Part shown: positions 7,782-15,323 of the stretch, piece by piece
Layout of the letters: every line of letters begins with the position of its first letter
Numbering within the stretch: the stretch's first letter is position 1
Assembly: GCF_016772275.1 (NCBI RefSeq)
Contig: NZ_CP065425.1
Location: forward strand, 238,001 to 302,000
Direction of reading: 5' to 3'
Length of the DNA: 64,000 nucleotides
DNA from: Heyndrickxia vini
GTDB lineage: Bacteria > Bacillota > Bacilli > Bacillales > Bacillaceae_C
The notes under the pieces: model-generated
Told to the model about the DNA's origin: nothing
What the model saw: only the letters and a program-made list of their open reading frames with translations
Databases searched by the model: none
Made by a program: the position numbers and the translations under genes

Positions 7782-8488
7782 TGACTTTTTCATTTAAACG
7801 AGTAAATGCCATATTTATTAAGGATTGGAAAGACCTGCAAAGAAATTCCTACATCATCTTTACATTGGCAATCCCTTTAGTTTTTGCTGCATGGTTAGGT
7901 CGTATGGGTGAAGAAGATGGCATCTTTAGCACCTATCCAATTAATCTTGCTCTTGTCATTGCAGGTGCTTTTATCCAAGCTGCAATGGTTGCAGAGGAAA
8001 AAGAGAAAAATACATTAAGAGGATTGTTGCTATCTCCTGCTAGTACAGTTGAGATTTTCGTAGGAAAAAGTGCATTATCTGCTGTCATGACAATTGTTGT
8101 GATTATTGGTTCCATCTTTTTATCAGACTTCAAAGTCCCATCACCCCTATTATTCGCAGTAAGTGTATTATTGGGTTTGGTTTTTTATATTGCTACTGGA
8201 ACCATTCTTGGCTTAATATCAAGAACCGTAATGGAAACAAGTATTATTGGAATGCCTGTATTAGTAGTCTTTGGCATGAGCTCTATGTTTAAATCAATGG
8301 TGGAAAATGAAACTTTCTTAAAGATTATCGATTATTTACCAAATGAGCAGCTAAATACCATTTGGGTCGGCTTAAGCAAGGGAGAAGGCTTTAGTGGAAT
8401 TATTGGAAATATGCTTATACTCCTGGTGTGGGCAGCTATATCAATAGTTACTACAGTAGTTATTTATAGAAAACGTAGGATTGATTGA
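7781..8488 (+). CDS. ABC-2 type transporter permease
   Basis: A 235-residue membrane protein with six hydrophobic segments: residues about 22-40, 52-70, 98-116, 128-150, 160-180 and 205-228. The conserved EEKEKNTLRGLLLSPAS motif after the second segment is the cytoplasmic coupling region of the ABC-2 permease family. The start codon overlaps the stop of the ATPase gene. It is the membrane partner of that ATPase. Substrate cannot be told from the sequence. Confidence 0.88.
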   Translation: MTFSFKRVNAIFIKDWKDLQRNSYIIFTLAIPLVFAAWLGRMGEEDGIFSTYPINLALVIAGAFIQAAMVAEEKEKNTLRGLLLSPASTVEIFVGKSALSAVMTIVVIIGSIFLSDFKVPSPLLFAVSVLLGLVFYIATGTILGLISRTVMETSIIGMPVLVVFGMSSMFKSMVENETFLKIIDYLPNEQLNTIWVGLSKGEGFSGIIGNMLILLVWAAISIVTTVVIYRKRRID

Positions 8489-8595
8489 AAAAAAGGATGA
8501 GAGTGTTAAGTCAATTTCCTGTAATTGGTATGTCGTATACACCATATAATTTATCAAACTTTGTTCTAAAGCTTTTGTTTTTTCTAAATTCCATC

Positions 8596-8626
8596 TTGAA
8601 CCTCCAGTTACGTAAGGCTTTATAAT
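8596..8626 (+). promoter_or_regulatory. MerR-type promoter with 19-bp spacer and internal operator
   Basis: TTGAAC (8596-8601) and TATAAT (8621-8626) are separated by 19 bases, the over-long spacer that MerR regulators untwist. Inside is a dyad, CCTCCAGT-TACGTAAGG (8601-8617). It lies 31 bases before the merR-like start codon, so the gene is very likely autoregulated with a short leader. Confidence 0.75.
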
Positions 8627-8656
8627 GAACATATACTTTTTATGGGAGGAATGTTC

Positions 8657-9421
8657 ATGAAAGGGAATAACAAGTATTCGATTGGGGAGTTTTCAGAAAA
8701 AACAGGAATATCAATTCGTACCTTACATTACTATGATGAAATAGGTCTTCTACAACCAGAAAAGCATCCAACGTCGGGCCACCGCATTTACGATCATCAA
8801 GATATTTTAACCTTACAGAAAATCATCAGTCTAAAGTTCCTAGGGTATAGCTTGGATAAAATCACTAACTTGTTAAAGGAATCGAGTTTTTCTGTTGATT
8901 TAAATGAAACGTTAACCCTACATTTACAAGCATTAGAAAAAGATAAAGAACGAATTGAACAATCTATCACTGCAATTAAGAGAGTTATAAAGTTATTGGA
9001 GAAGGAAGGGGAAGTAGACAGCGCCATATTATTCAGTCTTATACATGGTATACAAACGGAAAATATACAAAAAGAGTGGATGGAACGGCACATGCTTGCA
9101 GATGTAATGGAAGAGTTGTCAAACAAAACAGAAGAAGAAAAAATCACCTTAGATCAAACCTTTATTCAATTAGCTAAAGAAGTAAAACAATTGTATGGTA
9201 AACCTGTAGAGGACCTAAAAGTACAAGAAATGATTAAAACGTATATAGAAGCTTCTTTTAAGTTTCTTGGTGATGATTTGATGGAAAGACTAGCGGAAAC
9301 CAATGTGGAAGAACTGGATGTACAAGAACTCGAAAATATGACATCTCCATTTACAGAAGATGAACAAGATTGGCTAAATCAAGCAATGGAATATTATATG
9401 AAACAAACGGAATCAGAATAG
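8657..9421 (+). CDS. MerR family regulator with TipAS-like C-terminal domain
   Basis: A 254-residue protein. I choose the ATG at 8657 because GGGAGGA lies 6 bases upstream; earlier ATGs overlap that site. Residues 1-70 are a MerR winged helix (YSIGEFSEKTGISIRTLHYYDEIGLLQP, then the wing SGHRIYDHQDILTLQKII). A coiled coil follows (LNETLTLHLQALEKDKERIEQ), then a helical TipAS-like antibiotic-recognition domain over about 150-250. TipAS proteins bind thiopeptides and similar drugs and activate efflux or self genes. The gene follows the LytTR-linked exporter but has its own promoter. Ligand unknown. Confidence 0.88.
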   Translation: MKGNNKYSIGEFSEKTGISIRTLHYYDEIGLLQPEKHPTSGHRIYDHQDILTLQKIISLKFLGYSLDKITNLLKESSFSVDLNETLTLHLQALEKDKERIEQSITAIKRVIKLLEKEGEVDSAILFSLIHGIQTENIQKEWMERHMLADVMEELSNKTEEEKITLDQTFIQLAKEVKQLYGKPVEDLKVQEMIKTYIEASFKFLGDDLMERLAETNVEELDVQELENMTSPFTEDEQDWLNQAMEYYMKQTESE

Positions 9422-9502
9422 AAATAAGATTTTCTCGACCTCTTAATAATATTGGGGTTAGTATATGATTATGATCTATTAATTTTAAGCTACAATTAAA
9501 GG

Positions 9503-9543
9503 AAAAGTAACAAAGTAGGTTCCTTACGTTTTGTTGCTTTTTG
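9503..9543 (+). terminator. Terminator after the MerR gene
   Basis: AAAAGTAACAAA (from 9503) pairs imperfectly with TTTTGTTGCTTTTT (ending 9543), followed by U-rich sequence. Confidence 0.5.
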
Positions 9544-9583
9544 TATTGAAAAATAGACAATATTATAAAAGAGGTGTAAATGA

Positions 9584-10141
9584 ATGAAACATGCATTAGT
9601 TGTTGGAGGCACAGGAATGTTATCCAACACATCTCTTTGGCTAATGAGTAAAGGCTATCAAGTATCGGTAATTGGACGTAATGTAAATCGAATGGAAGGC
9701 TTGATAAGTAGATCAATAGATAGATCACTTATAATACCGATTTTAGTTGATTATAGTGATGTAGCGCTTTTGAAAAGGAACTTAAGACAGGCCATTGAAC
9801 GGAATGGTCCTATTGAGTTAGTTATTGCATGGATACATTCGTATGCGGAGAATGCTTTAGAAATAATATCAAAGGAAGTTTCACATTGGAACGAAGGGAC
9901 ATGGAGTCTGTTTCATGTATTAGGAAGTAGTAGGAATCTTAGTGAAATTAAAAGTGAAATAAATGTATTTGATTCCTGTCGATACCACCAAGTACAGGTT
10001 GGTTTCGTCATTGAAAACGGTCATTCAAGATGGCTAACAAATGAGGAAATTTCCCAGGGTGTTATTGATTCTGTTCAGAATGATAAATTGACAAATATCA
10101 TTGGCACTCTTGAACCTTGGGAAAAGCGCCCTTTAGCTTAG
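9584..10141 (+). CDS. Short-chain dehydrogenase-like NAD(P)-binding protein
   Basis: A 185-residue protein beginning MKHALVVGGTGMLSNTSLWL, the Rossmann glycine-rich loop (GGTGML) of SDR and NAD(P)-binding proteins. The second strand VSVIGRNVNRME suggests NADP preference through the Arg. The YxxxK catalytic pair of classical SDRs is not evident, and the protein is shorter than the usual 240-260 residues. It may therefore bind a nucleotide without being a standard oxidoreductase. GAGGTG precedes the ATG. It is a single-gene unit between two hairpins. Confidence 0.7.
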   Translation: MKHALVVGGTGMLSNTSLWLMSKGYQVSVIGRNVNRMEGLISRSIDRSLIIPILVDYSDVALLKRNLRQAIERNGPIELVIAWIHSYAENALEIISKEVSHWNEGTWSLFHVLGSSRNLSEIKSEINVFDSCRYHQVQVGFVIENGHSRWLTNEEISQGVIDSVQNDKLTNIIGTLEPWEKRPLA

Positions 10142-10208
10142 GTCTATTGTAAAATTCTATTTAATAATAGGGAATGTAAATCTTGTATCAAACATTATTT
10201 AAAATGAA

Positions 10209-10245
10209 AGGAAAGCAACAAAGTTTTAACTGCTTTGTTGCTTTC
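10209..10245. terminator. Strong hairpin after the SDR-like gene
   Basis: A perfect 14-bp stem: GGAAAGCAACAAAG (10209-10222) and CTTTGTTGCTTTCC (10232-10245). Its T run is weak on either strand. Confidence 0.6.
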
Positions 10246-10316
10246 CCTATTAGGCGTCAGGAATCAATCTAAAAAAATGTAATTCAATTATTTTTTTAGG
10301 GAACGCCCCAAATCAT

Positions 10317-10775
10317 TTACAACGGTTTTAAAGGTACACATATATCACAATAATCGTTGTAAATCATATTACCGATGTATCTTTCGAAAATCGGTTTGTT
10401 GTCAATTTGATATCCACTTCTGTGAATGGCAGGGAAAATTTCAGTCCATGCTTTTTGAATGTCCTCGGCTGTATGCTTTACTTTGTAAATAAGATATTTT
10501 CCACCCGCAAATTCACTTTCGCAAACTGCATCATCAATTTGCTCATCTTTTGAAATGACAATACAAGCATCATATCGACAATTTTCGAGTGGTGTCGTTT
10601 CCGGATTATCTTGTGGAATTCCGAACAGTATAGTCGATTCAGTAAGCAAATTTTTCTCTGTTGCCCATTTTTTTAACTTATCCATGGCTTGAACGTTTGC
10701 GGGACCATACGGACCTACTTGTCGCACATATGCAATGCGATACTTTGGAAGATTTTCGACTTTCATATTCATCAT
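10317..10775 (-). CDS. GyrI-like small-molecule-binding protein
   Basis: A 152-residue protein. The ATG at 10775 is chosen because GAAGGGAAG lies 5-8 bases upstream. The whole protein matches the GyrI-like/AraC effector-binding domain: LPKYRIAYVRQVGPYG at the start, FGIPQDNPETTP, YDACIVISKD, then FAGGKYLIYKVKHTAEDIQKAWTEIF and a C-terminal YNDYCDICVPLKPL. These domains bind hydrophobic or cationic small molecules, and here there is no attached DNA-binding domain. Similar stand-alone proteins act as drug-binding or enzyme-inhibiting factors. Transcribed divergently from the DUF2243 gene. Confidence 0.82.
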   Translation of the reverse strand: MMNMKVENLPKYRIAYVRQVGPYGPANVQAMDKLKKWATEKNLLTESTILFGIPQDNPETTPLENCRYDACIVISKDEQIDDAVCESEFAGGKYLIYKVKHTAEDIQKAWTEIFPAIHRSGYQIDNKPIFERYIGNMIYNDYCDICVPLKPL

Positions 10776-10896
10776 TTCTACTTCCCTTCTAGAAAATGTT
10801 TGATACATTTCGAATGCTATCATGATAAAAAAAAATAATCACCAAGTATTTTTAAAATTCAAAAAATAATTTGTGTAAATGGGTTGAATAATCATT

Positions 10897-10911
10897 TGAA
10901 AGCGTTTAAAC
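10897..10911 (+). promoter_or_regulatory. Candidate CcpA cre site upstream of the DUF2243-ctaG pair
   Basis: TTGAAAGCGTTTAAA fits the catabolite-responsive element consensus (WTGNAANCGNWNNCW) except for the last bases. It lies about 100 bases before the DUF2243 start. CcpA control of cytochrome c oxidase assembly genes is known in Bacillus subtilis. Confidence 0.55.
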
Positions 10912-11013
10912 CTTATAAAGGTTCATGTTTTAAAATCAGTTAACACGGTAAAAATGATAAGTATTATCGAATGCTATTTTAAGTTAAGAGAGCATATGAC
11001 AAAGGAGATACTT

Positions 11014-11464
11014 ATGGCTAAAAAGAACGTTTCTATTAACTATTCGGCTCGTAACCTATGGGCGGGATTTCTATTCGGTCTTGGCATTGCCGCCTTTTTT
11101 GATGAAACCGTCTTTCATCAATTACTTCGTTGGCACCATTTCTATGATAAATCTACGACAAATATTGGTCTTATATCTGACGGGCTATTTCATGCTTTTA
11201 GTTGGTTTGCAACGATTGGGGGCTTATTTCTATTTGCCGATCTTCGAAGACGGAACACATATAATTGGAAAAGATGGGGGGGGTGGGGTTTTTCTCGGTG
11301 TAGGTGGATTTCAGCTATACGATGGTATAATTCAGCACAAGCTCATGCGAATTCACCAAATTCGCTACGTTGATAATCTGCCTGTTTATGACTTAATTTG
11401 GAATATCGTTGCTATTATTATAATAATAGTGGGTATCTTTCTCATTGTCCGGTCAAAGAAGTAA
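11014..11464 (+). pseudogene. DUF2243 family membrane protein gene, frameshifted in a G8 tract
   Basis: The start is the ATG at 11014, 7 bases after AAAGGAGA. The first frame encodes RNLWAGFLFGLGIAAFFDETVFHQLL through FLFADLRRR, with conserved His residues of DUF2243. The gene continues in the next frame as GGVFLGVGGFQLYDGIIQHK through FLIVRSKK. The switch is at a run of eight G (11276-11283); with seven G the frame would read KRWGGGVFLGVGG without a break. So there is a single-base insertion by homopolymer slippage, phase variation or a sequencing error. DUF2243 genes often sit next to ctaG, as here, and are thought to be membrane partners in oxidase assembly. Confidence 0.82.
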
Positions 11465-11489
11465 AATCAGCTAAGAAAGGGTATTTTGA

Positions 11490-11735
11490 ATGCACAACAT
11501 TAATTATCATGGTGATGAGTTCGTGCCCGAGGTTCTTTTGGCATTACCGTTTATAGTAGTATTTATTTTATATATCTTCGCAGTAGTGGTCTCTAATCGA
11601 CGTCATAAAAAATGGTCTTTATACCGTACAACCTCTTGGATTTTTGGAGTAATTTGCGTCTTGATTGCCGTTATTGGCCCCCTAGCAGACCGTTCCGAGG
11701 CCACTGAAAAAGTCCATTTATTATTAGGCAGATAG
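11490..11735 (+). pseudogene. ctaG: ctaG, 5' fragment (interrupted by IS1182-type element)
   Basis: The first 69 codons (11490-11696) encode the N-terminus of CtaG, the caa3-type cytochrome c oxidase assembly factor: a short luminal start MHNINYHGDEFVPEV, then membrane helices LALPFIVVFILYIFAVVV and TTSWIFGVICVLIAVIGPLADRS. The frame then runs into IS sequence and stops at 11735. Its continuation is at 13390-13983. AAAGGG precedes the ATG. It lies 25 bases after the DUF2243 gene in the same transcript. Confidence 0.88.
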
Positions 11736-11770
11736 ATGTTTGAGTTGACCAAACATTTATCTGCCTTTTT
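11727..11770 (+). terminator. Terminator just inside the left end of the IS1182-type element
   Basis: GGCAGATAGATGTTTG (11727-11742) pairs with CAAACATTTATCTGCC (11750-11765), one mismatch, followed by TTTTTG. It would stop transcription entering from ctaG. Confidence 0.75.
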
Positions 11771-11812
11771 GTTTTATAATGATGATATCAAATGTATGTA
11801 GGTGATACTCAA

Positions 11813-13281
11813 ATGATTTCTAACCAAGAATCTCTCAATCTTAGTCCATATATAGCTATTTATGATCTTGTTGTTCCCAAAGATAACATGCTTCGTCAAA
11901 TCAATGAACTGGTGAATTTTTCGTTCATTATTGAAGAATTGAAAACGAAATACTGCCTCGATAATGGTCGCAATGCAGTGCCACCAATCCGCATGTTTAA
12001 GTATCTATTGCTTAAATCGATTTATGATTTGTCTGATGTAGATGTAGTAGAACGCTCTAGATATGATATGTCATTTAAGTATTTTCTCGACATGGCACCA
12101 GAAGACCCAGTAATAAATCCAAGTTCCTTAACAAAATTTCGTAAGCTCCGTCTTAAAGATGTGACCTTGTTAGATTTACTTATTGGGAAAACAGTTGAGA
12201 TTGCACTTGAAAAGGAAATCATAAAAAGTAAAACAATAATCGTGGACTCCACACATACACAATCACGTTTTAACCAAAAGTCACCGAAGGAATTTTTACA
12301 AGAGAAGTCAAAAAATCTTAGAAAAGCAGTTTATCAAATTGATGACTCAATGAAAGAGAAATTTCCTCCAAAACCAACTTCCAATGAAGTTGAAGATGAA
12401 TTGAATTATTGTCGCCGAGTTGTTTCTATTGTCGAATCAGAACCACAATTAGCCGCAATTCCCAAAGTAAATGAAAAATTAAATGTCCTTCATGAAGTAA
12501 TAGAAGATTATACAGAACACATGAGTCAAATGAACCGTTCAACTGATACGGACGCACGGGTAGGACATAAAACAGCTGATTCCTCATTTTTCGGATACAA
12601 AACACACATCGCGATGAGCGATGAAAGAATAATAACAGCAGCGATTCCGACAACGGGAGAAAAAAGTGATGGAAAATACCTGCAAGAGTTAGTTGGGAAA
12701 AGTCAAGCTACAGGAATGGAAATTAAAACAGTAATTGGTGATACAGCCTATTCTGAAAAAGACAATATTAGTTATGCAAAAGAAAATCAACTTGAACTTA
12801 TTTCTAAATTGCATCCACATATAACACATGGAACACGGGCAAAAAAGATGAATTTGAATTTAATAAAGATGCTGGAATGTTCGTTTGTAAGGCGGGGCAA
12901 ATGGCTACCAAGAAAAAATATGAAGAAAGAAAGGGGCAAGATAAAAATCCAAGAATTAAGTTCTTTTTTGATATTGAGAAGTGCAAAGTCTGCCCGTTTC
13001 GTGAAGGGTGCTATAAAGAAGGAGCAAAAAGTAAGACATACTCAATAACAGTTAAATCAACTGAACATAAAGATCAGGAAGCATTTCAAGAAACGGATAA
13101 ATTTAAACAACTAGCAAAAACTCGCTATAAAATTGAAGCCAAAAATAGCGAACTCAAACATAGACACGGGTTTAAAACAGCAAATTCCTCGGGTCTATTT
13201 GGCATGGAAATCCAAGGGGCAACAGCAATATTTGCGGTAAATCTCAAGCGGATTCTAAAGCTCCTAAATGAAAAAGAGTAA
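11813..13281 (+). CDS. IS1182-family transposase, in two frames joined at a slippery site
   Basis: The likely start is the ATG at 11813 (MISNQESLNLSPYIAIYDLV), with AGGTGA 8 bases upstream. The N-terminal DUF772-like domain (NAVPPIRMFKYLLLKSIYDLSD) is followed by the DDE_Tnp_1 region (IIVDSTHTQSRFN; TAYSEKDNISYAKEN). At 12841-12847 the first frame meets an in-phase A AAA AAG heptamer and would end at 13048. A -1 slip there continues exactly as AKKDEFEFNKDAGMFVCKAG into the second frame. That frame has the zinc-finger-like CKVCPFREGCYKE motif and the family C-terminus RYKIEAKNSELKHRHGF, stopping at 13281. Either programmed frameshifting produces the full protein, or one A was lost from the run. 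Confidence 0.88.
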
Positions 13282-13297
13282 AAAGGGGATAGGAAAA

Positions 13298-13340
13298 AGG
13301 TGACATTTCATCTAATTACAGACGAAATGTCATCTTTTTT
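13298..13340 (+). terminator. Terminator at the right end of the IS1182-type element
   Basis: AAGGTGACATTTC pairs with GAAATGTCATCTT around a loop of about 15 bases, followed by TTTT. Confidence 0.65.
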
Positions 13341-13389
13341 ATTACCCCAAAATGAAAAGGGGAAAAAACGTAAGTTTTTCAGTGGCCTC

Positions 13390-13983
13390 GACCGTTCCCA
13401 CGTGGATTTCTCCGCCCATATGCTTGGTCATTTGCTTCTTGGAATGCTTGCTCCACTGTTTATGGTTTTAGCTGCACCTATGACTCTTATTTTGAGAACA
13501 CTCAACGTCAGAACTGCCCGTAAGTTATCACGATTACTAAGAAGTCGATTGGTTAGTGTCTTTAACAATCCCATTATCACGTCTGTGCTCAATATTGGTG
13601 GATTATGGTTACTTTATACAACTAACTTATATAACCTGATGCATGAGAACATTTTTGTCCATGTGTTCGTACATCTTCACGTTTTTATAGCCGGATACCT
13701 TTTTACAGCATCCCTGATTTACATCGACCCAACACCCCATCGGGTTAGCTTCGTTTACAGGGCAATTGTATTCATACTAGCCCTTGCAGGTCACGGCATA
13801 TTGTCTAAGTATATCTATGCCCATCCTCCAAACGGTGTACCTCAAAATCAAGCGGAAGCAGGCGGTATGCTTATGTATTATGGAGGTGATGTCATTGACG
13901 CAATAATAATCTTTATTTTTTGCTTTCATTGGTATCGTGCTATTCGTCCAAAAGCATCATTTTCAAGAATTACAGGGATTTGA
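13390..13983 (+). pseudogene. ctaG: ctaG, 3' fragment
   Basis: From the second target-duplication copy the frame reads DRSHVDFSAHMLGHLLLGMLA and continues through several membrane helices to FHWYRAIRPK. The CtaG-conserved His residues in AHMLGH, HLHVFIAGYLF and the DPTPHR turn are present. Joined to the first fragment it gives a protein of about 263 residues (69 + 194), normal for CtaG. In the present state the 3' part has no start of its own beyond a chance ATG inside the IS. CtaG inserts or stabilises copper in cytochrome c oxidase, so this locus is probably non-functional. Confidence 0.9.
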
Positions 13984-14055
13984 AGGATTTAATATTATTT
14001 GAGAAATTGCTTTAAACATTATCGAAGGAAATCCGTAAATGGGGTGATTAAAATA

Positions 14056-14130
14056 ATGAGGAGAATAATCACCATTGCAGTTACATTTCTTTTTATACTT
14101 CATTGGTTTATACCATCATTACCTTGGTAG
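14056..14130 (+). CDS. Candidate 24-residue membrane peptide downstream of ctaG
   Basis: ATG at 14056 with GGGGTGA 9 bases upstream. The product starts MRRIITIAVTFLFILHWF and ends IPSLPW: two arginines, then a hydrophobic stretch and a Trp-Pro tail. It lies 72 bases after the ctaG stop and could be the last gene of that operon. No family recognised. The good ribosome binding site and the single-helix composition are the only support. Confidence 0.4.
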   Translation: MRRIITIAVTFLFILHWFIPSLPW

Positions 14131-14583
14131 CAGTAATAATTCATTACATAAGTTAATTTTAGAATTATCTGTTGCACGTATAATAATTGTAAAAATAAAC
14201 GGAATCAAAGGGAGGATGACATCATAGATAGACTTTATAAAAATTCATCAAAAATAGTAATTGATCTTCCAATCTACCATTCCGGTTATCGATTTTTGTC
14301 GAAGGTTGATGCTTGACAATGACTATTAATCCGTGGAAAAATTTATTTAAGAATATTTTCCTTGCATCTATTTTATCCTCATTGAATCAACTTCAAAAGT
14401 ATGGCAATCTAAGAAATTAGTAAACCCTACCTCTTTTTCGTCTTCAAGACATTCTTCATTAAAATCCTTTGCATTCTGAGTTAATCACCACAGGAGTCCT
14501 ACTATGTTTTACAATCATTACCCAATATGGGAGTTGATAAGCTAGTAAACAATTAATTATCTCGTTAAGTTGTATAAACTTTT
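14131..14583. other. Gene-poor interval with a possible gene remnant
   Basis: No convincing gene. A frame from about 14224 to 14316 reads IDRLYKNSSKIVIDLPIYHS and on to a stop. It is preceded by GGGAGGATGACATCATAG, that is a ribosome binding site and ATG followed at once by a stop codon, as if a short gene had been broken near its start. Confidence 0.3.
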
Positions 14584-14652
14584 TTGTTCAACCGCTTATT
14601 GCTTATAGGATTGGTAGATATAATTATTTCAAGTTTAAAGGAGGAGCTATTA

Positions 14653-14985
14653 ATGGGGCACGATATTAGCGGATACAATAAATCAGGAGAAGAAATTTGT
14701 TATATTCGTTTTGGTAAGTTGAATCCAACAGCCACCGTATTTTACAATCTTTTTGATGCTAGAGACTTTCATGCAGGTGTAAGTGGAACAGGGGCAAGTG
14801 AAACTTACACATTGGCACATGTTGAAAAGACGTTGGCAAACTACAAGGAATTCTATGGTAATGATTTCGTGGAGTTAAAGGATGATGACTTTTTAATAAG
14901 GGAACGTAAAGAAATACTCAAATTTATAAATAATTGCTTAGAAACCGCTAAAAAAGAGGGAAGTGTTAAAGTATTCTTTGGTTAA
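14653..14985 (+). CDS. Conserved hypothetical protein, 110 aa
   Basis: The ATG at 14653 follows AAGGAGG by 9 bases; longer readings start inside AT-rich leader. The protein begins MGHDISGYNKSGEEICYIRF and continues TATVFYNLFDARDFHAGVSG. It is soluble, acidic and without membrane segments. I have a vague sense of a widespread Bacillus family with the MGHDISGYN start but cannot name a function. The gene stands alone, downstream of a degraded interval. Confidence 0.65.
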   Translation: MGHDISGYNKSGEEICYIRFGKLNPTATVFYNLFDARDFHAGVSGTGASETYTLAHVEKTLANYKEFYGNDFVELKDDDFLIRERKEILKFINNCLETAKKEGSVKVFFG

Positions 14986-14991
14986 TTAAGT

Positions 14992-15192
14992 CTAAATCCT
15001 ATGAGAAATAATATAGGAGTCTGCAGGGTGTGATGATGTTAGTATAGTTTCAATATATTTAAGACTTAACTTGCTTATCTCTCTCCTAAACATTAGAATT
15101 CCAATTCCTACTACTAAATCGAGGGAAATAAATATTCCAACAATAATACAAAACACAATGTTCAATATAACACTCCCTAAATAAATCTCCAT
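14992..15192 (-). CDS. Possible small membrane protein, 66 aa
   Basis: The product starts MEIYLGSVILNIVFCIIVGI, with a second hydrophobic stretch LDLVVGIGILMF, then a polar tail. There is no recognisable ribosome binding site before the ATG at 15192, and it is convergent with the 110-aa gene. It could be real (hydrophobic pattern) or chance. Confidence 0.3.
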   Translation of the reverse strand: MEIYLGSVILNIVFCIIVGIFISLDLVVGIGILMFRREISKLSLKYIETILTSSHPADSYIISHRI

Positions 15193-15323
15193 TTTTCAAA
15201 TTACAATCCATTTTGTTTGGTGAAAACTGAATTTTATTTTAAATTACTGTAAAAAAGCAATATATGTCAAAAAGACTCTTCCCTTTTTTGCTATCTTTTT
15301 TACAAGGAGGTTCAAAGAAAAGA

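Larger units (their letters stand above)
11697..13389 (+). mobile_element. IS1182-family insertion sequence, 1693 bp, inserted in ctaG
   Basis: Terminal inverted repeats GAGGCCACTGAAAAA (from 11697) and TTTTTCAGTGGCCTC (ending 13389) are identical over 15 bases. The element is flanked by a perfect 9-base target duplication GACCGTTCC at 11688-11696 and 13390-13398. It carries one transposase gene, plus a terminator-like hairpin just inside each end. The intact repeats and duplication point to recent insertion. Removing the element and one duplication copy restores ctaG in frame. Confidence 0.95.
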
